This document shows, piece by piece, positions 37,426 to 49,444 of a DNA stretch of 64,000 nucleotides. The notes beneath the pieces are model-generated. The model did no database searches. It saw only the letters and a list, made by a program, of their open reading frames with translations, and was not told the origin of the DNA. The stretch comes from Rhytidiadelphus loreus (Eukaryota > Streptophyta > Bryopsida > Hypnales > Hylocomiaceae), in NCBI GenBank assembly GCA_947034895.1, contig OX344762.1, positions 72,534,981-72,598,980 on the forward strand. The letters are read 5' to 3'. Position 1 is the first letter of the stretch, and every line of letters starts with the position of its first letter. Position numbers and translations under genes: made by a program.

Positions 37426-39636
37426 CTATTAGTTCTGTGCGGGAGGGTTTGTAGTGCACGAAGGTTTTTACCGACCTTTTCGTCGGCATGAGCGTGTCAG
37501 TATCCAGAGATCGTGCGTTTCTTACAGAGATTTGAAGGTCGTGCTCATTAGTGCTTGCTCCTGATTTATTTCGACGGATTTGTGAATATGTTGGATGTTC
37601 CCTGCTTGATGCGTAGGATTTGACCTAGCGCAGTTCTATCTGGAGTTGGCGTTGTGTGTCTGCTGCTTACTGTTGTTACTGGTGCGAATTCTTAACCCTA
37701 GCCAGAGTATTAATGTCCATTTGTGCCATTTCTACAGATATGATCAAGTTGTGAGCCTCTTGTAGCGGCAGGATTACCGACAAACAGAATCTTTTTTTTA
37801 TTTTTTATTTTTGAATTGCTATTCTGATCTGCTTAGCCTGTGTGTTTCCTTCTTGGCATTTTGGAAGAGTCTATTTAGAAGCTGTAGTTACACATACAGG
37901 GATTTTTTTTTTTGGTTATTCTTGTTCAACTCGTCATCCCTTGCCATGTTGTGCTAGTCATTTTGCTTGTCAAGTTGGTTGCCTGATTGAGAGGTGTGAC
38001 ATTGTGCAGTATCCGACAGCATTGCACAGATTTACTGAAGTGCTTGTGACTCATTATCTCTTTATCTGTTGTGCAGTTTTGGATGTTCCACACATCATTC
38101 CTTCTAGACCTGCACCACCGACAAACAGAAATCTGTCATGAAATACACACCAGAAACCTTCATTCACAGACCATTCAAATAGACTCCTGCACCACAAGTG
38201 TTGGCGAAAGTATCGATGAATTCATGAATGTTCTTGTTTCCAGGTACGGTGATGCTTTTGGATTGGCTCAGTTCTGGGACTTCCTTGGTTGATCATTGTC
38301 GAGATGGGTTAGATCGTGTCATCATTATTTCAAATCCGTGATTGAACTTCCAGTAAAGACTTGCCCGCACCTGTTTTCAGCACTATTCATTAGATCGATC
38401 CCTACCTCGTCATTGAAACAGGGTTTGACATTTCACATTGGATAATGAAATTTGACATTTTACATTGAATCACTTCTACTGATGGAGAAGTCAATTTCGA
38501 GGTTGGTATCGCTTTAGTTCAGCTCAGGTTTACCATGCTACGAAATCTTTTGTTTCATTCCATTTTCAGTTGCTTTTATTTTGCTTTCTAGTCTGTTCTT
38601 TGAAGACTCTGTTCCTCACTTATAAATTACTAATGATGTGTGTTTATGAATTGGCGAATTTCATTGATCACATTGTGGCAAGTTGGGTTTAGATGGCATC
38701 AAATTGTTTGTCACCAGAATCAATGATGAACATTGCTCATGTTAGTTAGAAATAGAAATGGACCAAAGATGGTTCCCATATTACCTCCTAAAAACTAAAG
38801 TAATTTTGAGATCCAAGTTGGGCCTCTTGATTCTTTAGGGTTTCATCCATAAGTTCACATAGAAAGATTAGAACAATTCACATGGAAATATTGAAATGAA
38901 TGGTTCATCTTGCGATGTTTTTTGAAGTCGTTTTGCTTGAGAAGTGTGATTGGAATAGTGTAACTTTCTTCAGCATCCACCAAAAAATGTGACAATTGAA
39001 CAACCTTGTTCATGTTCTTATGTCTGTGAGAAGTTTGTATTTTCTTATTATGTTGTCTAATCTAGTCTATTGTTTCCTATAAATTATTTATTTGGTTTTC
39101 GTTGTATCCAAGTATGCATATTAACAAGGAATGATGTGTGGAACATTAATTCATTGACAACACTTTTGTTGTTGATACCATGCTGATGCACACATGATTA
39201 GTATTGTTGTGAGTTGTGTAGAGAGTTAGTAAGGAGCTTTGATTCATGAGTTAAGGGTGGTAAATCTTATTGCCATTTGATCTACAGGGGATACATCCAT
39301 ACATTTTTTTAAAGTTCTTTACGAAGTGAACCATCTATCTTGCAACATACAACTATACTAGGCTTGTATTTTGGAACTACACACTCCCATTGTGAATACT
39401 ACCACTTTCTGAAAAGAAGCAAGTTGGCAAAATATGTGAGTACTCAAGCCATGTTCCCATCTTTATCAATTGTCCCATGTATTGTGTTGACATGAATTTT
39501 GTTAGAATCTAGAATTCCAAGGCTACAAGAATAATGACTTGTGTAGGATGGTGAATCACAAACTAATATATTTTGTTCCAATTGCAAATTCTTTTTTCAT
39601 CTCTTGGAGTCATTAGTATGTTTCAATTTTGAACAG
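37426..39636. other. Probable leader intron of the TNL gene
   Basis: 2.2 kb with no supported coding sequence. Positions 36,960-37,425 are shared with unit B; the rest is unique. It ends in the acceptor TTTCAATTTTGAACAG at 39,636. Additional non-coding exons inside cannot be excluded. Confidence 0.4.
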
Positions 39637-39648
39637 GGAAATCACGAC

Positions 39649-39654
39649 ATGTAA
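39649..39654 (+). promoter_or_regulatory. Minimal upstream ORF (ATGTAA) next to the TNL start
   Basis: An ATG followed directly by TAA ends one base before the TNL start codon at 39,656 (ATGTAATATGG). Start-stop uORFs of this form (AUGUAA) regulate translation and mRNA stability of the plant boron channel gene NIP5;1. It lies downstream of the inferred acceptor at 39,636, so it should be in the mature leader. Whether it acts here is inference. Confidence 0.45.
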
Positions 39655-39655
39655 T

Positions 39656-42600
39656 ATGGAGAATGACACTATTGATGTTAGTGACATCAATGATGCAAAT
39701 GACTCAAAGAGATCATGTGCAAGTGAAGGAAGGCTTGGCAAGAGATTGTGTGGAAGTGACTTAAGGCCTAGTAAAAAATTGTGTGCAATTGAAGGTGTGG
39801 TTAATTTTTACCCTTGGTTTCACTAGTAATTTGTTCTTTTCGTATTCAATTCTTATTTACCATCATTTATAGTTTTAAAATGCTCACATTTGGGTATGGT
39901 TGCAAATATGATTTATTTGATGTAAATTGAATGTATTGATATTTGAAGTATATTGATCATTGATTGTGCAGATGAATTTGGAAACTATGATGTTTTCATA
40001 AGTCATAGGGGTTCTAATACCAAGACGGGTTTTGTGGGCTATTTATACGAAGCTTTGAAAAGAGTTGGGTTGCATCCCTTTTGGGATTGCATATCCATTG
40101 GTAAAGGCCAAGATGCTTGGACATACATTGACCATGCTATCAAGATGACACCCCTAGCCCTAGTCATCTTTTCTAAGAGTTTTACACAATCTGAGTTGTG
40201 TTTGAAAGAATTACATGCAATGTTGGATTCTCCTTCAGTGAAGGTGCTACCCATCTTCTACAATGTTCAACCTTGGGAAGTGAGTTTTCCAGAAGAAGGT
40301 CAATTAGCTCATGGATTTAGGGTGTTGACAAAGAGGCATGGTACAAGTGTTATAGAAGAATGGAGGGCTGATTTGAAAAGAGCTTCCAAGCTCAATGGAT
40401 GGGAGTACAAAGTGGGAGACAAGAGGTACTTCTCATTTAGAATGGAATTCTATTTAGTTGCACGTAAATAAAAGGAGAAATATAGAAAAAAATCACATTT
40501 GTGGATATGTACTATATATTATGAAGAGTTTGTGGTTGAATGTGACATTGACATTGTATTTGGTGATAATGAAATTTGTTATAAATTGTTTGTAGGTTGG
40601 AAAAGGACCTAGTGTTGGAGGTGGTTGCCAAGATTTTTGAATTATCAAATAAACCCCTTCCCTTGGATGTGGATGATCATATTGTGGGTTTGAAGCAAGT
40701 TGTTGAGTACCTCATTAAAACCATAGATGAGAAGAAAGTGTTGATGTTGGGATTGTTGGGAATGGGTGGAATTGGAAAGTCCACTTTGGCGATGGAATTA
40801 TACAACCAATTGGGGCAAAGATTTGATGCAAGGTGTTATGTGAAAGATGTGGTAGAGCTAATAAATCAAGGTGGTGTGGTGTCCGTCCAAAATCATATTT
40901 TGAAGGCCTTGGGTGAGGATGAGTCAATGCAAAATATTGTTGATAAATCAAGTGGTAAGGCTAATCTTGAAGAAAGGTTATCAAAGAAAAGAATTCTTTT
41001 GGTTTTGGATGATGTTTGTGACGATGTTCAGATGGATTATCTATTGTCACACAAAATGTTGAAGGAAGGTAGTATATGCATTGTCACTTCTCGAGACTGC
41101 CACATATTTGAAAAGTCAACTTTGTTTCATGTCAATCATGATGTTCATGTTCATGATGTTCAATTATTGAGTCCACAAGATTCTCGAAGTTTGTTTGCAT
41201 ATCATGCATTTAGAGGTGATTGGAAAGTACCTCAAAGATTTGAAGGTCTTGTTGGAGATGTTAGCATGGCATGCGGCGGAGTTCCTTTGGTATTGATGGT
41301 TTTTGGATCTCTTTTGAGGAACAAGGAGGATGTGGAGATTTGGAAGGAAGTTTTGAAGAAGTTGAATTATGACACTATCATGGACGAGAGGAAGATACTG
41401 GAATGTCTTCGGATTAGCTATGACTCTCTTCAAGAACAACATCAAGAAATGTTTTTGGATATTGCATGTGCATTATTGGGAGCATCTACCAAGTTGTCTA
41501 TACTTGTTTGGAGATCCCAAGGTTGGTCTGTAGCACAGGGGGTTCAAAGCCTTGTGGAAAAGGCCTTGATTAGAGTGGATGCAAAAGGTACCTTTGGCAT
41601 GCACAACCTCTTGCGAGACATGGGCCGTGCAATTGCTAGGCAAGAAAAATCAAGTTTGGATATTTGCAAGCGCTTATGGGGTTCTGAATCCTTGGCATTG
41701 TTGAACAAGAATGAGGTATGCTTGGTAACCATTGAATTTTAATTTGGTCAATCTTTTGAATAGAGTATTAGTATGTAGTTTTATTGTGACATATTAGAGA
41801 AAAAAACTTGAAAGATTCTAGGAGAGGTGTTCAATCTAGTTAATTGTTTGAGGATCTAAAACTTATTGTGTATGTAGTCTTCTTGTAATTGGAGTAATTG
41901 AAGCATGCAATATATTACTTTGTAGTTTATCCATGCCTAGCTTGATCCAAGAAACAATTGTCTATTGAATCTTTTTAGTTTATTTGATTTTTTTTAATGT
42001 GTTTGTGTAGTCACTATCAAATTCTCTTCAAACTTTGATCCTTCCTTGGAGCCTCCAAATTCAAGTTGACCTTTCTCTTATGAAAAGATTGCGTATATTC
42101 AAATGCAAGGGTGGTTCATTTTCAATGTCATCACTTCCAAAAAATTTGCGTTGGCTTGATTACATCAAGAACATACATGCACCAATGATACAATTTCCAA
42201 AGGCACTTGAGAATAATGAATTGGTGATATTATTTTGGAGGGATGACTCGATGGATAGATTGCCTGAATCTTTTGGAAATTTGAAGAAGTTACAAGTGTT
42301 GAATCTCCGAGCTTGTTATAGGCTTGTGAAGCTACCAGATTCGTTTGGAGGTCTCCAAAATTTGAAAAACTTGGATCTTGAAAGAAGTGGGATTCAAAGA
42401 TTACCTGAATCTTTTGGAATATTGAGCAAGTTGGAAATGTTGAATCTTCGAGCTTGCTACAGACTTGTAGAGCTACCAAATTTATTTGGAAGCCTCCAAA
42501 ATTTGAAAAACTTGGATCTCAAAAGAAGTGGAATCCAAAGTTTACCTGAATCTTTTGGAATGTTGAGTAGCTTGGAAGTCTTGAATCTAAAGAGTTGTTG

Positions 42601-45577
42601 TAAGCTTGTGGAACTACCACATTCATTTGGAGGCCTTCAAAATTTGAAAAACTTGGATCTTGAAACAAATAGAATCCGAAGTTTACCCGAATCTTTTGGA
42701 ATGTTGAGCAACTTGGAAGTGCTGAATCTAGGAGCTTGTTACAAGCTTTTGAAGCTTCCAAATTCATTTGGAGGCCTCCAAAATTTGAAAAACTTGAATC
42801 TTGAAACAAGTGGAATCCAAAGTTTATCCAAATCTTTTGGAATGTTAAGCAATTTGGAAGTGTTGAATCTACGAGCTTGTTATAAGCTTTTGAAGCTACC
42901 AAATTCATTTGGAGGCCTTCAAAATTTGAGAAACTTGAATCTTGAAACAAGTGGAATTCAAAGTTTACCCAATTTTTTTGGAATGTTGAGCAATTTGGAA
43001 GTGTTGAATCTACAAGCTTGTTATAGGCTTCTAAAGCTACCAAATTCGCTTAAAAACTTCCAAAATTTGAAAAATTTGGATCTCCAAAGAAATAGAATTC
43101 AATATTTGCCTAAATCTTTTGGAATGTTGAACAACTTGGAAATGTTGAATTTAAAGAGCTGTGGTGAGCTTGTGGAACTACCTCATTCATTTGGAGGCCT
43201 CCAAAATTTAAAAAACTTGGATCTTGAAACAAGTGGAATCCAAAGTTTACCTGAATCTTTTGGAATGTTGAGCAATTTGGAAGTGTTGAATTTGCGAACT
43301 AGTTATAAGCTTCTAAAGCTACCAAATTCATTTGGAGGCCTCCAAAATCTTAAAAACTTGGATCTTGAAACAAGTACAATCCAAAGTTTATCCAAGTCTT
43401 TTGGAAAGTTGAGCAACTTGGAAGTATTGAATCTAAAGAGCTGTGGTGAGCTTGTGGAACTACCAGATTCATTTGGAAACCTCCAAAATTTGAAGAACTT
43501 GGATCTTGAAACAAGTGGAATCCAAAGCTTACCTGAATCTTTTGGAATGTTGAGTAACTTGAAAGTGTTGAATCTATGTGCTTGTTATAAGCTTTTGAAG
43601 CTACCAGATTCATTTGGAGACCTCCAAAATTTGAAGAACTTAGATCTTGAAACAAGTACAATCCAAAGTTTATGTAAATCTTTTGGAATGTTGAGCAACT
43701 TGGAAGTGTTGAATCTAAAAAGTTGTTGTGAACTTGTGAAGCTACCAGATTCATTTGGAAGACTCCAAAATTTGAAATGCTTGGATCTGGAAACAAGTAC
43801 AATCCAAAGTTTACCTGAATCTTTTGGAATGTTGAGCAACTTGAAAGTGTTGAATCTAGGAGCTTGTTATAGGCTTTTGAAGCTACCAGATTCATTTGGA
43901 GGCCTCCAAAATTTGAAAAACTTGGATCTCAAAAGAAGTGGAATCCAAAGTTTGCCCGAATCTTTTGGATTGTTGAGCAACTTGGAAGTATTGAATCTGC
44001 GAGCTTGTTATAAGCTTTTGAAGCTACCAGATTCATTTGGAGGCCTCCAAAATTTGAGAAACTTGAATCTCGAAACAATTGGAATCCAAAGATTATCTGA
44101 ATCTTTTGGAATGTTGAACAATTTGGAAGTCTTAAATCTTCGAGCTTGTTACAGACTTCTAAAGCTACCAAATTCATTTGGAGACCTTCAAAATTTGAAA
44201 AACTTAGATCTCAGAAGATGTGGAATTCAATGTTTACCCAAATCTTTTGGAATGTTGAGTAGTTTGGAAATGTTGAATTTGAAAAGTTGTAGTGAGCTTG
44301 TAGAACTACCAAATTCATTTGGAGGCCTCCAAAATTTGAAAAACTTGGATCTTGAAACAAGTGGAATCCAAAGTTTACCTGAATCTTTTGGAATGTTGAG
44401 CAACTTGGAAGTGTTGAATCTGCAAACTAGTTATAGGTTTTTGAAGCTACCAGATTCATTTGGAGGCCTCCAAAATTTGAAAAACTTGGATCTTGAAACA
44501 ATTGGAATCCAAAATTTATCCAAATCTTTTGGAATGTTGAGCAACTTGGAAGTGTCAAATCCAAAGAGTTGTAGTACTGAAGTGCAAGTTGATTCCAAAG
44601 CCTCATCTTCTATAGTTTTAAATGAAGATGATGATTATTTTAGCAAAGACTTTAAGGTTTCTTGCCACATCACAAAGTGGATCATTTATAGAGACCTAAT
44701 AGAAAGAACTTTGCTTTGCTTCTTCAATAGGGAAGAAATGGAGTATGAGTTCTATTTTGAAGATCATGAAAGCATGGCAACTATTATTGGACTTGGGGTG
44801 CCTCATTCAAAGGTGGTTTTGGAATGTGGAAGTCCTCATGTGACAGTTGTTGAAATTCCAAAAGAAAATTGGGATGTTATATGGGCCCATGCAGATGGTA
44901 TCCCTCATTCAATTCCAGAAGATTGTATTTTGAAGCAAGAGCGATTTCCCAACATCCTCCATCACATTGCAAACATTATTAATATTGACAATATTGTTAG
45001 TAAGACTAACAACAATGGTGTTGAAGGAGATAATGGAAAGGGCAAGATTGAGGGTAATTCTGATGATAGGAAGGGCAAGGGTAAGGCTCACTATCGTGGA
45101 AATGATGGTCATCCAAATAGAGGTTCTAATGGACCTAATGATGATGACAAGGAGGAAAGGAAAGGGAAAGATGGAAATGATGAGAAAAAAGACAATCGTG
45201 ATCGAGGGGATGGGAAGACTTCCAATGATGGCAAGGAAGTCCAAGCTGTGGTTCATCTCCTCTTATTGAGAGGGGGAATTCTTGAAGAGAAGGGAAAGAG
45301 AAAAGAAATTAGGGAAGTTCATGAGGAAGAGGTAGAAGAAATGGAAAAGAAACTTGGGGAAGTTCATGTGGAAGAAGTAGAGGGGGGAAAAAAGGAACTT
45401 GGGGAAGGTTGTAAGGGAGTGGAAAAGAAGAAGAAAAAGTATCTCAGAGCATTAAGGAATGCCTTTAAACGAGGCGAAAGTAGCAATGTTGTTGAAAACC
45501 AACAAAAGTCAACAACTATTGAGGAACTTCAAGATGGTGATGTTGATGAGAGTTTGCAAAAACAGTTAAACGAATGA
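39656..45577 (+). CDS. TIR-NBS-LRR immune receptor with long C-terminal extension
   Basis: Exons 39656-39794, 39972-40425, 40596-41715 and 42011-45577 keep phase and give 1,759 aa. Residues 1-46 are a Cys/Lys/Ser-rich lead. The TIR domain (about 47-197) starts YDVFISHRG and keeps the likely NADase glutamate (E126 in LCLKEL). NB-ARC: P-loop GMGGIGKST (253-261), kinase-2 LLVLDD (332-337), then SICIVTSRD, CGGVPL and FLDIACALLG. The MHD motif reads MHN (533-535). The LRR block (655 to about 1430) has 16.5 modules of 47 residues. After it come a roughly 110-residue globular-looking segment (about 1445-1550) that I do not recognise and a Lys/Glu/Asp/Gly/Asn-rich tail. Plant TNLs detect pathogen effectors in the cytosol or nucleus and signal via TIR NADase activity. 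One in-frame TGA ends the frame; coding-like sequence continues beyond it. Confidence 0.92.
42260..44585 (+). repeat. LRR-coding tandem array, period exactly 141 bp
   Basis: Sixteen complete 47-codon modules plus a half module, all without indels: module 1 starts at 42,260 and module 17 at 44,516, a distance of 16 x 141. Each module has two LRRs, type A (LPESFGMLSNLEVLNL plus RACYKLLK or KSCCELVE) and type B (LPNSFGGLQNLKNLDL plus ETSGIQS). Modules 3-9 resemble modules 11-17 in order, pointing to a block duplication of eight modules (1,128 bp). Confidence 0.95.
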
Positions 45578-46528
45578 ATCCACACAAAGATGGTGTTTAC
45601 CTTTGCAATCAAGGATGAGATTGGAGGACGATTGAAAACTATTCAAGCAACCATTGATCCAATAACTTTCCAAATGCCCCCCAACAACAAGGAGAATTAT
45701 TTGCAAAGGAGGCGATTTGGTTGGTTTCATGAAAATTTGCAAGTTGCTTTTGGAGTAGTCAATATACAAGTTTCAGATTTGGATGCAAAATCTTGTAAAG
45801 TCCTTGATTCTTTTGAGGTCGAGGAAGTAAGCTCACAAGGCAATTCAAAGGGAATTGCAAAAACAAGTACAAATACCTACAAAGGGAAAATAGGAATAAA
45901 ACATGGTGTCATTGCAAGCGGTGAATATAATAGAACAAATGGATCAGAAGTCAAGAGAGCTGATGAGGTTTATAATTCTTGGAAAACCAACAAAATATGC
46001 ACAAGAGGTGGCTTTTTCATTTCAGATCATATAGATTTGAATTCTCAACAACTCAAGTATTCATATTTTCCTCCCTCTCCATTCAAAGAGAAAGAGTTTG
46101 AAGTAATAGGTGAAGATGATCGCTTGAATATGTATCATCTCAATTCAATTTGTCAGTCACAACAAGTGAGCTGTGAAGGTACATGGCATCCATACAATTC
46201 TGAAAATCTGGAAGCGTATAAGCTTGAAGCAAGTAGGGAACTTGGAATGACTAGGGTTTATAATTTGGAATTGGAGACTGGAGTGGAGAAAAAGCGAAAG
46301 GGGGTATGGAAAATGGAAAAAAATCAGCCTCTTTGCTTCATTCAAAAGCTAGAAAAGGTGGTGTATTTGAACCATGCTATGTCACATTTGACTTCGTCAA
46401 CAGCTGGAGTGTATCGCTTGAAAGAGCTAGAAGATCTAAGTAATCCATCAACGTTTCTTACTCAAGGGCAATATAATGAAGAACCTAAATGGCCTAGTAA
46501 TCATCCTCTCATAGATGTGAAGCAATAA
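45578..46528 (+). CDS. In-frame continuation of the TNL frame after a single TGA
   Basis: The frame stays open in phase for 316 codons after the TGA at 45,575-45,577 and ends at TAA 46,526-46,528. The first ATG is at 45,590, 12 bases after the stop. The translation is well mixed (FGWFHENLQVAFGVV, RGGFFISDHIDLNS, WHPYNSENLEAYKLEASREL) and does not look like random AT-rich DNA. I recognise no domain. It may be (a) the former C-terminus of the TNL cut off by a recent nonsense change, (b) reached by stop-codon readthrough, or (c) an independent small gene. The same phase and the 12-base gap favour (a) or (b). No splice pair that would remove the TGA is visible; the only GT-AG combination is about 27 bases apart, too short for an intron. 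Confidence 0.6.
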   Translation: MHTKMVFTFAIKDEIGGRLKTIQATIDPITFQMPPNNKENYLQRRRFGWFHENLQVAFGVVNIQVSDLDAKSCKVLDSFEVEEVSSQGNSKGIAKTSTNTYKGKIGIKHGVIASGEYNRTNGSEVKRADEVYNSWKTNKICTRGGFFISDHIDLNSQQLKYSYFPPSPFKEKEFEVIGEDDRLNMYHLNSICQSQQVSCEGTWHPYNSENLEAYKLEASRELGMTRVYNLELETGVEKKRKGVWKMEKNQPLCFIQKLEKVVYLNHAMSHLTSSTAGVYRLKELEDLSNPSTFLTQGQYNEEPKWPSNHPLIDVKQ

Positions 46529-47517
46529 AGAAAGAAATATTTGAATGTCCTCAATTGATTCGAGACTCTAGCAATCAACTGATCTATTGATTCAAGACTC
46601 TCAATTGATCTTGAACTTTCTTGTTTCCTATACGTAACTATCAAGAAAATTGTCATTAATCCCAATACGACACACTCGATGACCAACGATGTATTCAAGT
46701 GGTCATTTACTAGAAGTTAATTAGTGGGTATCTAATTTGATATTGTTACAAACTTAGAATATTATATAGAGTTGTAAACTAGATAGATTTGATTACCCCA
46801 AGATTGAAGAATCCTCCACTATAGAACCAACACCTTACAAGGGAGGACATACAATTCATATATTTAACCCCTTCGTCTTATTGCCACTTGCAATCGCTTA
46901 TTTTCATCAAAATTTTGCACCAATGTTGCAAGTCATGGCTTCTCTCATACAAGGATAGACAAATGTTGTTGACTATGCCCAATATGCCTGAAAAGTTTCT
47001 TCTTAGTGTGGTATGTCTTCTTTTTTTGTTAGTTTGTAACTTTTTGTTGTACCTAGTCTTTGATTTTTTTCTTTGATTCATTTTCAATGTCATAGGATTG
47101 CCAAAAGATTAGTCCATAGGTTTACATTTTTCTTTCCAATTATAGATGCTTGATCTATATTGGAGAATATTTTCTTCTTGTGATTCTCTTTGTCTAGTTG
47201 TATCCCTTTTAGCATGCTCATTGAGAAGCTTGCAATGTGATTTTTGAACCCTTTGCAAAAAATTGAGAGTTTTCCTTTCTTTTCTACATTCTTTTGTATT
47301 GAAATTTTGTGACAAAGCAATTTTAAGCACAATTTAGGATAATGCATGATGGACCAAAAGCAATTCTTCTAAATGTGTAATACAGGGAATGCTTCAATTC
47401 AATTTCTAAATTTTTCTTGGCTATTGTATGTAATGTTCTTTTCTAAATGCAGTGATAACAACAGTGCTAGTATGTGAGCCTAGAAATGTGAGCCTACGAG
47501 CCTTGAGCCTAAACGCA
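46529..47517. other. 3' flank of the TNL gene
   Basis: AT-rich, with no supported gene. From 47,455 a run of GTGAGCCTA-type repeats begins and recurs at about 48,010-48,100. Confidence 0.45.
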
Positions 47518-47790
47518 TAGGTACTCTACAACTATTGGAGATGTCTATAATATACATACTTATTATATAAACATCCTATAACTATGGAAGGTGATTATAA
47601 TATAGGTGCCTATATCATAGACACCTATAATATAAATATCCTATACCCATGGAAGATGCTTATAACATAGGTACCTACAAAATAGACATCTTTAATATAA
47701 GTGCCTATAATATAGACACTTATAATAAAAATATCCTATTACCATGGAAGGTGCTTATAACATAGGTACCTACAACATAGACCATATTCA
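47518..47790. repeat. Irregular tandem repeat
   Basis: Three to four units of about 65-95 bp sharing AATATCCTAT, CCATGGAAGGTGCTTATAA, CATAGGTACCTAC and TATAGACACTTATAAT. Unit length varies because internal pieces are gained or lost. Confidence 0.75.
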
Positions 47791-47799
47791 AGAGTTCTT

Positions 47800-47976
47800 T
47801 TAAGATACCATATTTTTATTTTTATTTTTAAAAATATTTAAAAATCAATTAATTAATATTATCCGACATAACAGTCTCTCGGCCACATCAAATTATTGTT
47901 GTAGTCAAGTTCCTATAGTCCAAGAACTTGAGGGAACTTAGGGTCTTTCAAAGGTTTAAAAAATCTTCTAATGGTC
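47800..47976. mobile_element. MITE, CATTAG family, truncated copy
   Basis: Has the family's central hairpin in diverged form (CGACATAACAGTC...GGCCACATCA) and the right half ending GAACTTAGGGTCTTTCAAAGG...CTTCTAATG. A convincing left terminus is missing. Confidence 0.55.
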
Positions 47977-48619
47977 TACTTTGAATTATTCATATATCTA
48001 CTAACTATACTTACAACAACGACGCTAGCATGTGAGCGTGTGAGTGTGAGCCTAAGAGCGGTGAGCAAGGATTGTGTGAGCCTAGAGCCTAGAAATGTAA
48101 AATATGATGTAATTTGTAAATATTTTTGATTAAAAAGTTAAAAGACTGACTTTTTTTTCATCAAAATTGTAATGTCTAGAAAAAAATGATCTATTACCAT
48201 GGGACCTATGCCCGTGGATTTTGTATCTAAAAGCTTGGGAAGTTGGTGCTATTGCATGTTTTGAAATTTATATTACATTCTAAAAGGTTGTTTGAGGGTG
48301 GGTTGATCAAGTGAGAATACATATAATTTACAGTGAATTCTAAAGATAAGAAGAAAACAAATGTAGTGAAAATATCGTAGGATGTAGAGCATTGTATACA
48401 TAATAAAATATTCTTTCATTGCAACAAAGAATACATATTGGAATATGAAAATAATACTTTCTTACTTGAATTTAGAGATTTTGGAGATAATATATTGATA
48501 CTACATATCTATTTGCACACTAATAATATTTGCGGTAACATTTCTTGCACTTTCCCACTGATTGTGGTGATTTTTGGTGGATGCCTTACTACTTTAACAA
48601 ATTTGCTTGCCATTTTGAA

Positions 48620-49395
48620 TTAAGGGGATTCTTTCATCATGTGCCAGTTGAGGATAAGTCTACAATATAAGCTCAAATACCCTAGATGAGGTGAATAGAC
48701 TTCGAAGTGACATTGGTACGTTGAACTACAAGCAAAACCCAACTTTTTCAATTTACATAAATAGTGCAAGACACTGAGGGAATTGCGATAATTGGAAAGG
48801 TGAGGAAGACGAGAAAACCTGGACGATGCAGGATTACTAAGGATAGTACGAAAGGTAGTAGGATCAAATAAATCCACTATAGATGGCAAAATAACATTTG
48901 AAGAGGAAGATTGACAAAATGTAATTGGTGTCTCACCTTTAGAATCATTGTTAAACTCTATTATTGCTTCTAGGGACTCATGTTTAACAATGTCCACATA
49001 GAACATAATTGTATTCACCAAACATCCACTCCCGAAAGACTCTACTTTACTAGATGTAGTAGTGGATATTCAACATTGAACTTATCATAAACAAACATTA
49101 TTATTTTAGTCAAAGCTGGTAAGAGCTCAAGCGAGAGACCATAAATTATATAACGCCCTATTGGAAGAAACCAATAGAATCCTTTTTAATTGTTGTATGA
49201 TCTTGACTTCAAAATCAATTCCTTAACAATGTTGGAGTTACCATGGACTTCTTCCTCTACGACGATAGAAGAAGGGAAGAATCTATAGCAAACATGTTCA
49301 AGACCTTGACTACCTAATGGTACATGTTCAAGACCTTGACTACCTAATGGTAAAACAAATGGGACCTCATGACTTCTAGCAACAATACTGGCCAC
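48620..49395 (-). other. Possible decayed gene fragment, minus strand
   Basis: Two minus-strand frames (49,395-49,186 and 49,065-48,620) read like protein (for example SNIVKELILKSRSYNN and GETPITFCQSSSSNVILPSI) but are separated by several stops, and neither matches a family I know. The upstream frame contains a perfect 30-bp tandem duplication. Could be a gene remnant or chance. Confidence 0.25.
49290..49349. repeat. Perfect 30-bp tandem duplication
   Basis: The 30-base unit starting ACATGTTCAAGACCTTGACT occurs twice back to back with no mismatch, so it is recent. It adds ten in-frame residues to the minus-strand frame across it. Confidence 0.9.
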
Positions 49396-49444
49396 AATGA
49401 AGTATTAAAGAAAGTTGTAAGCAAGTGACAACATTAGAAAGATA

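Noticed and set aside
42165..44177. Several long minus-strand open frames across the LRR array
   Set aside because: They are antisense shadows that persist because the 141-bp module is a multiple of three and stop-free in one antisense frame. Their translations are repetitive and match no family.
42260..44585. CRISPR-like regular repeats
   Set aside because: The periodicity is codon-level LRR modules in a plant gene, with no unique spacers.
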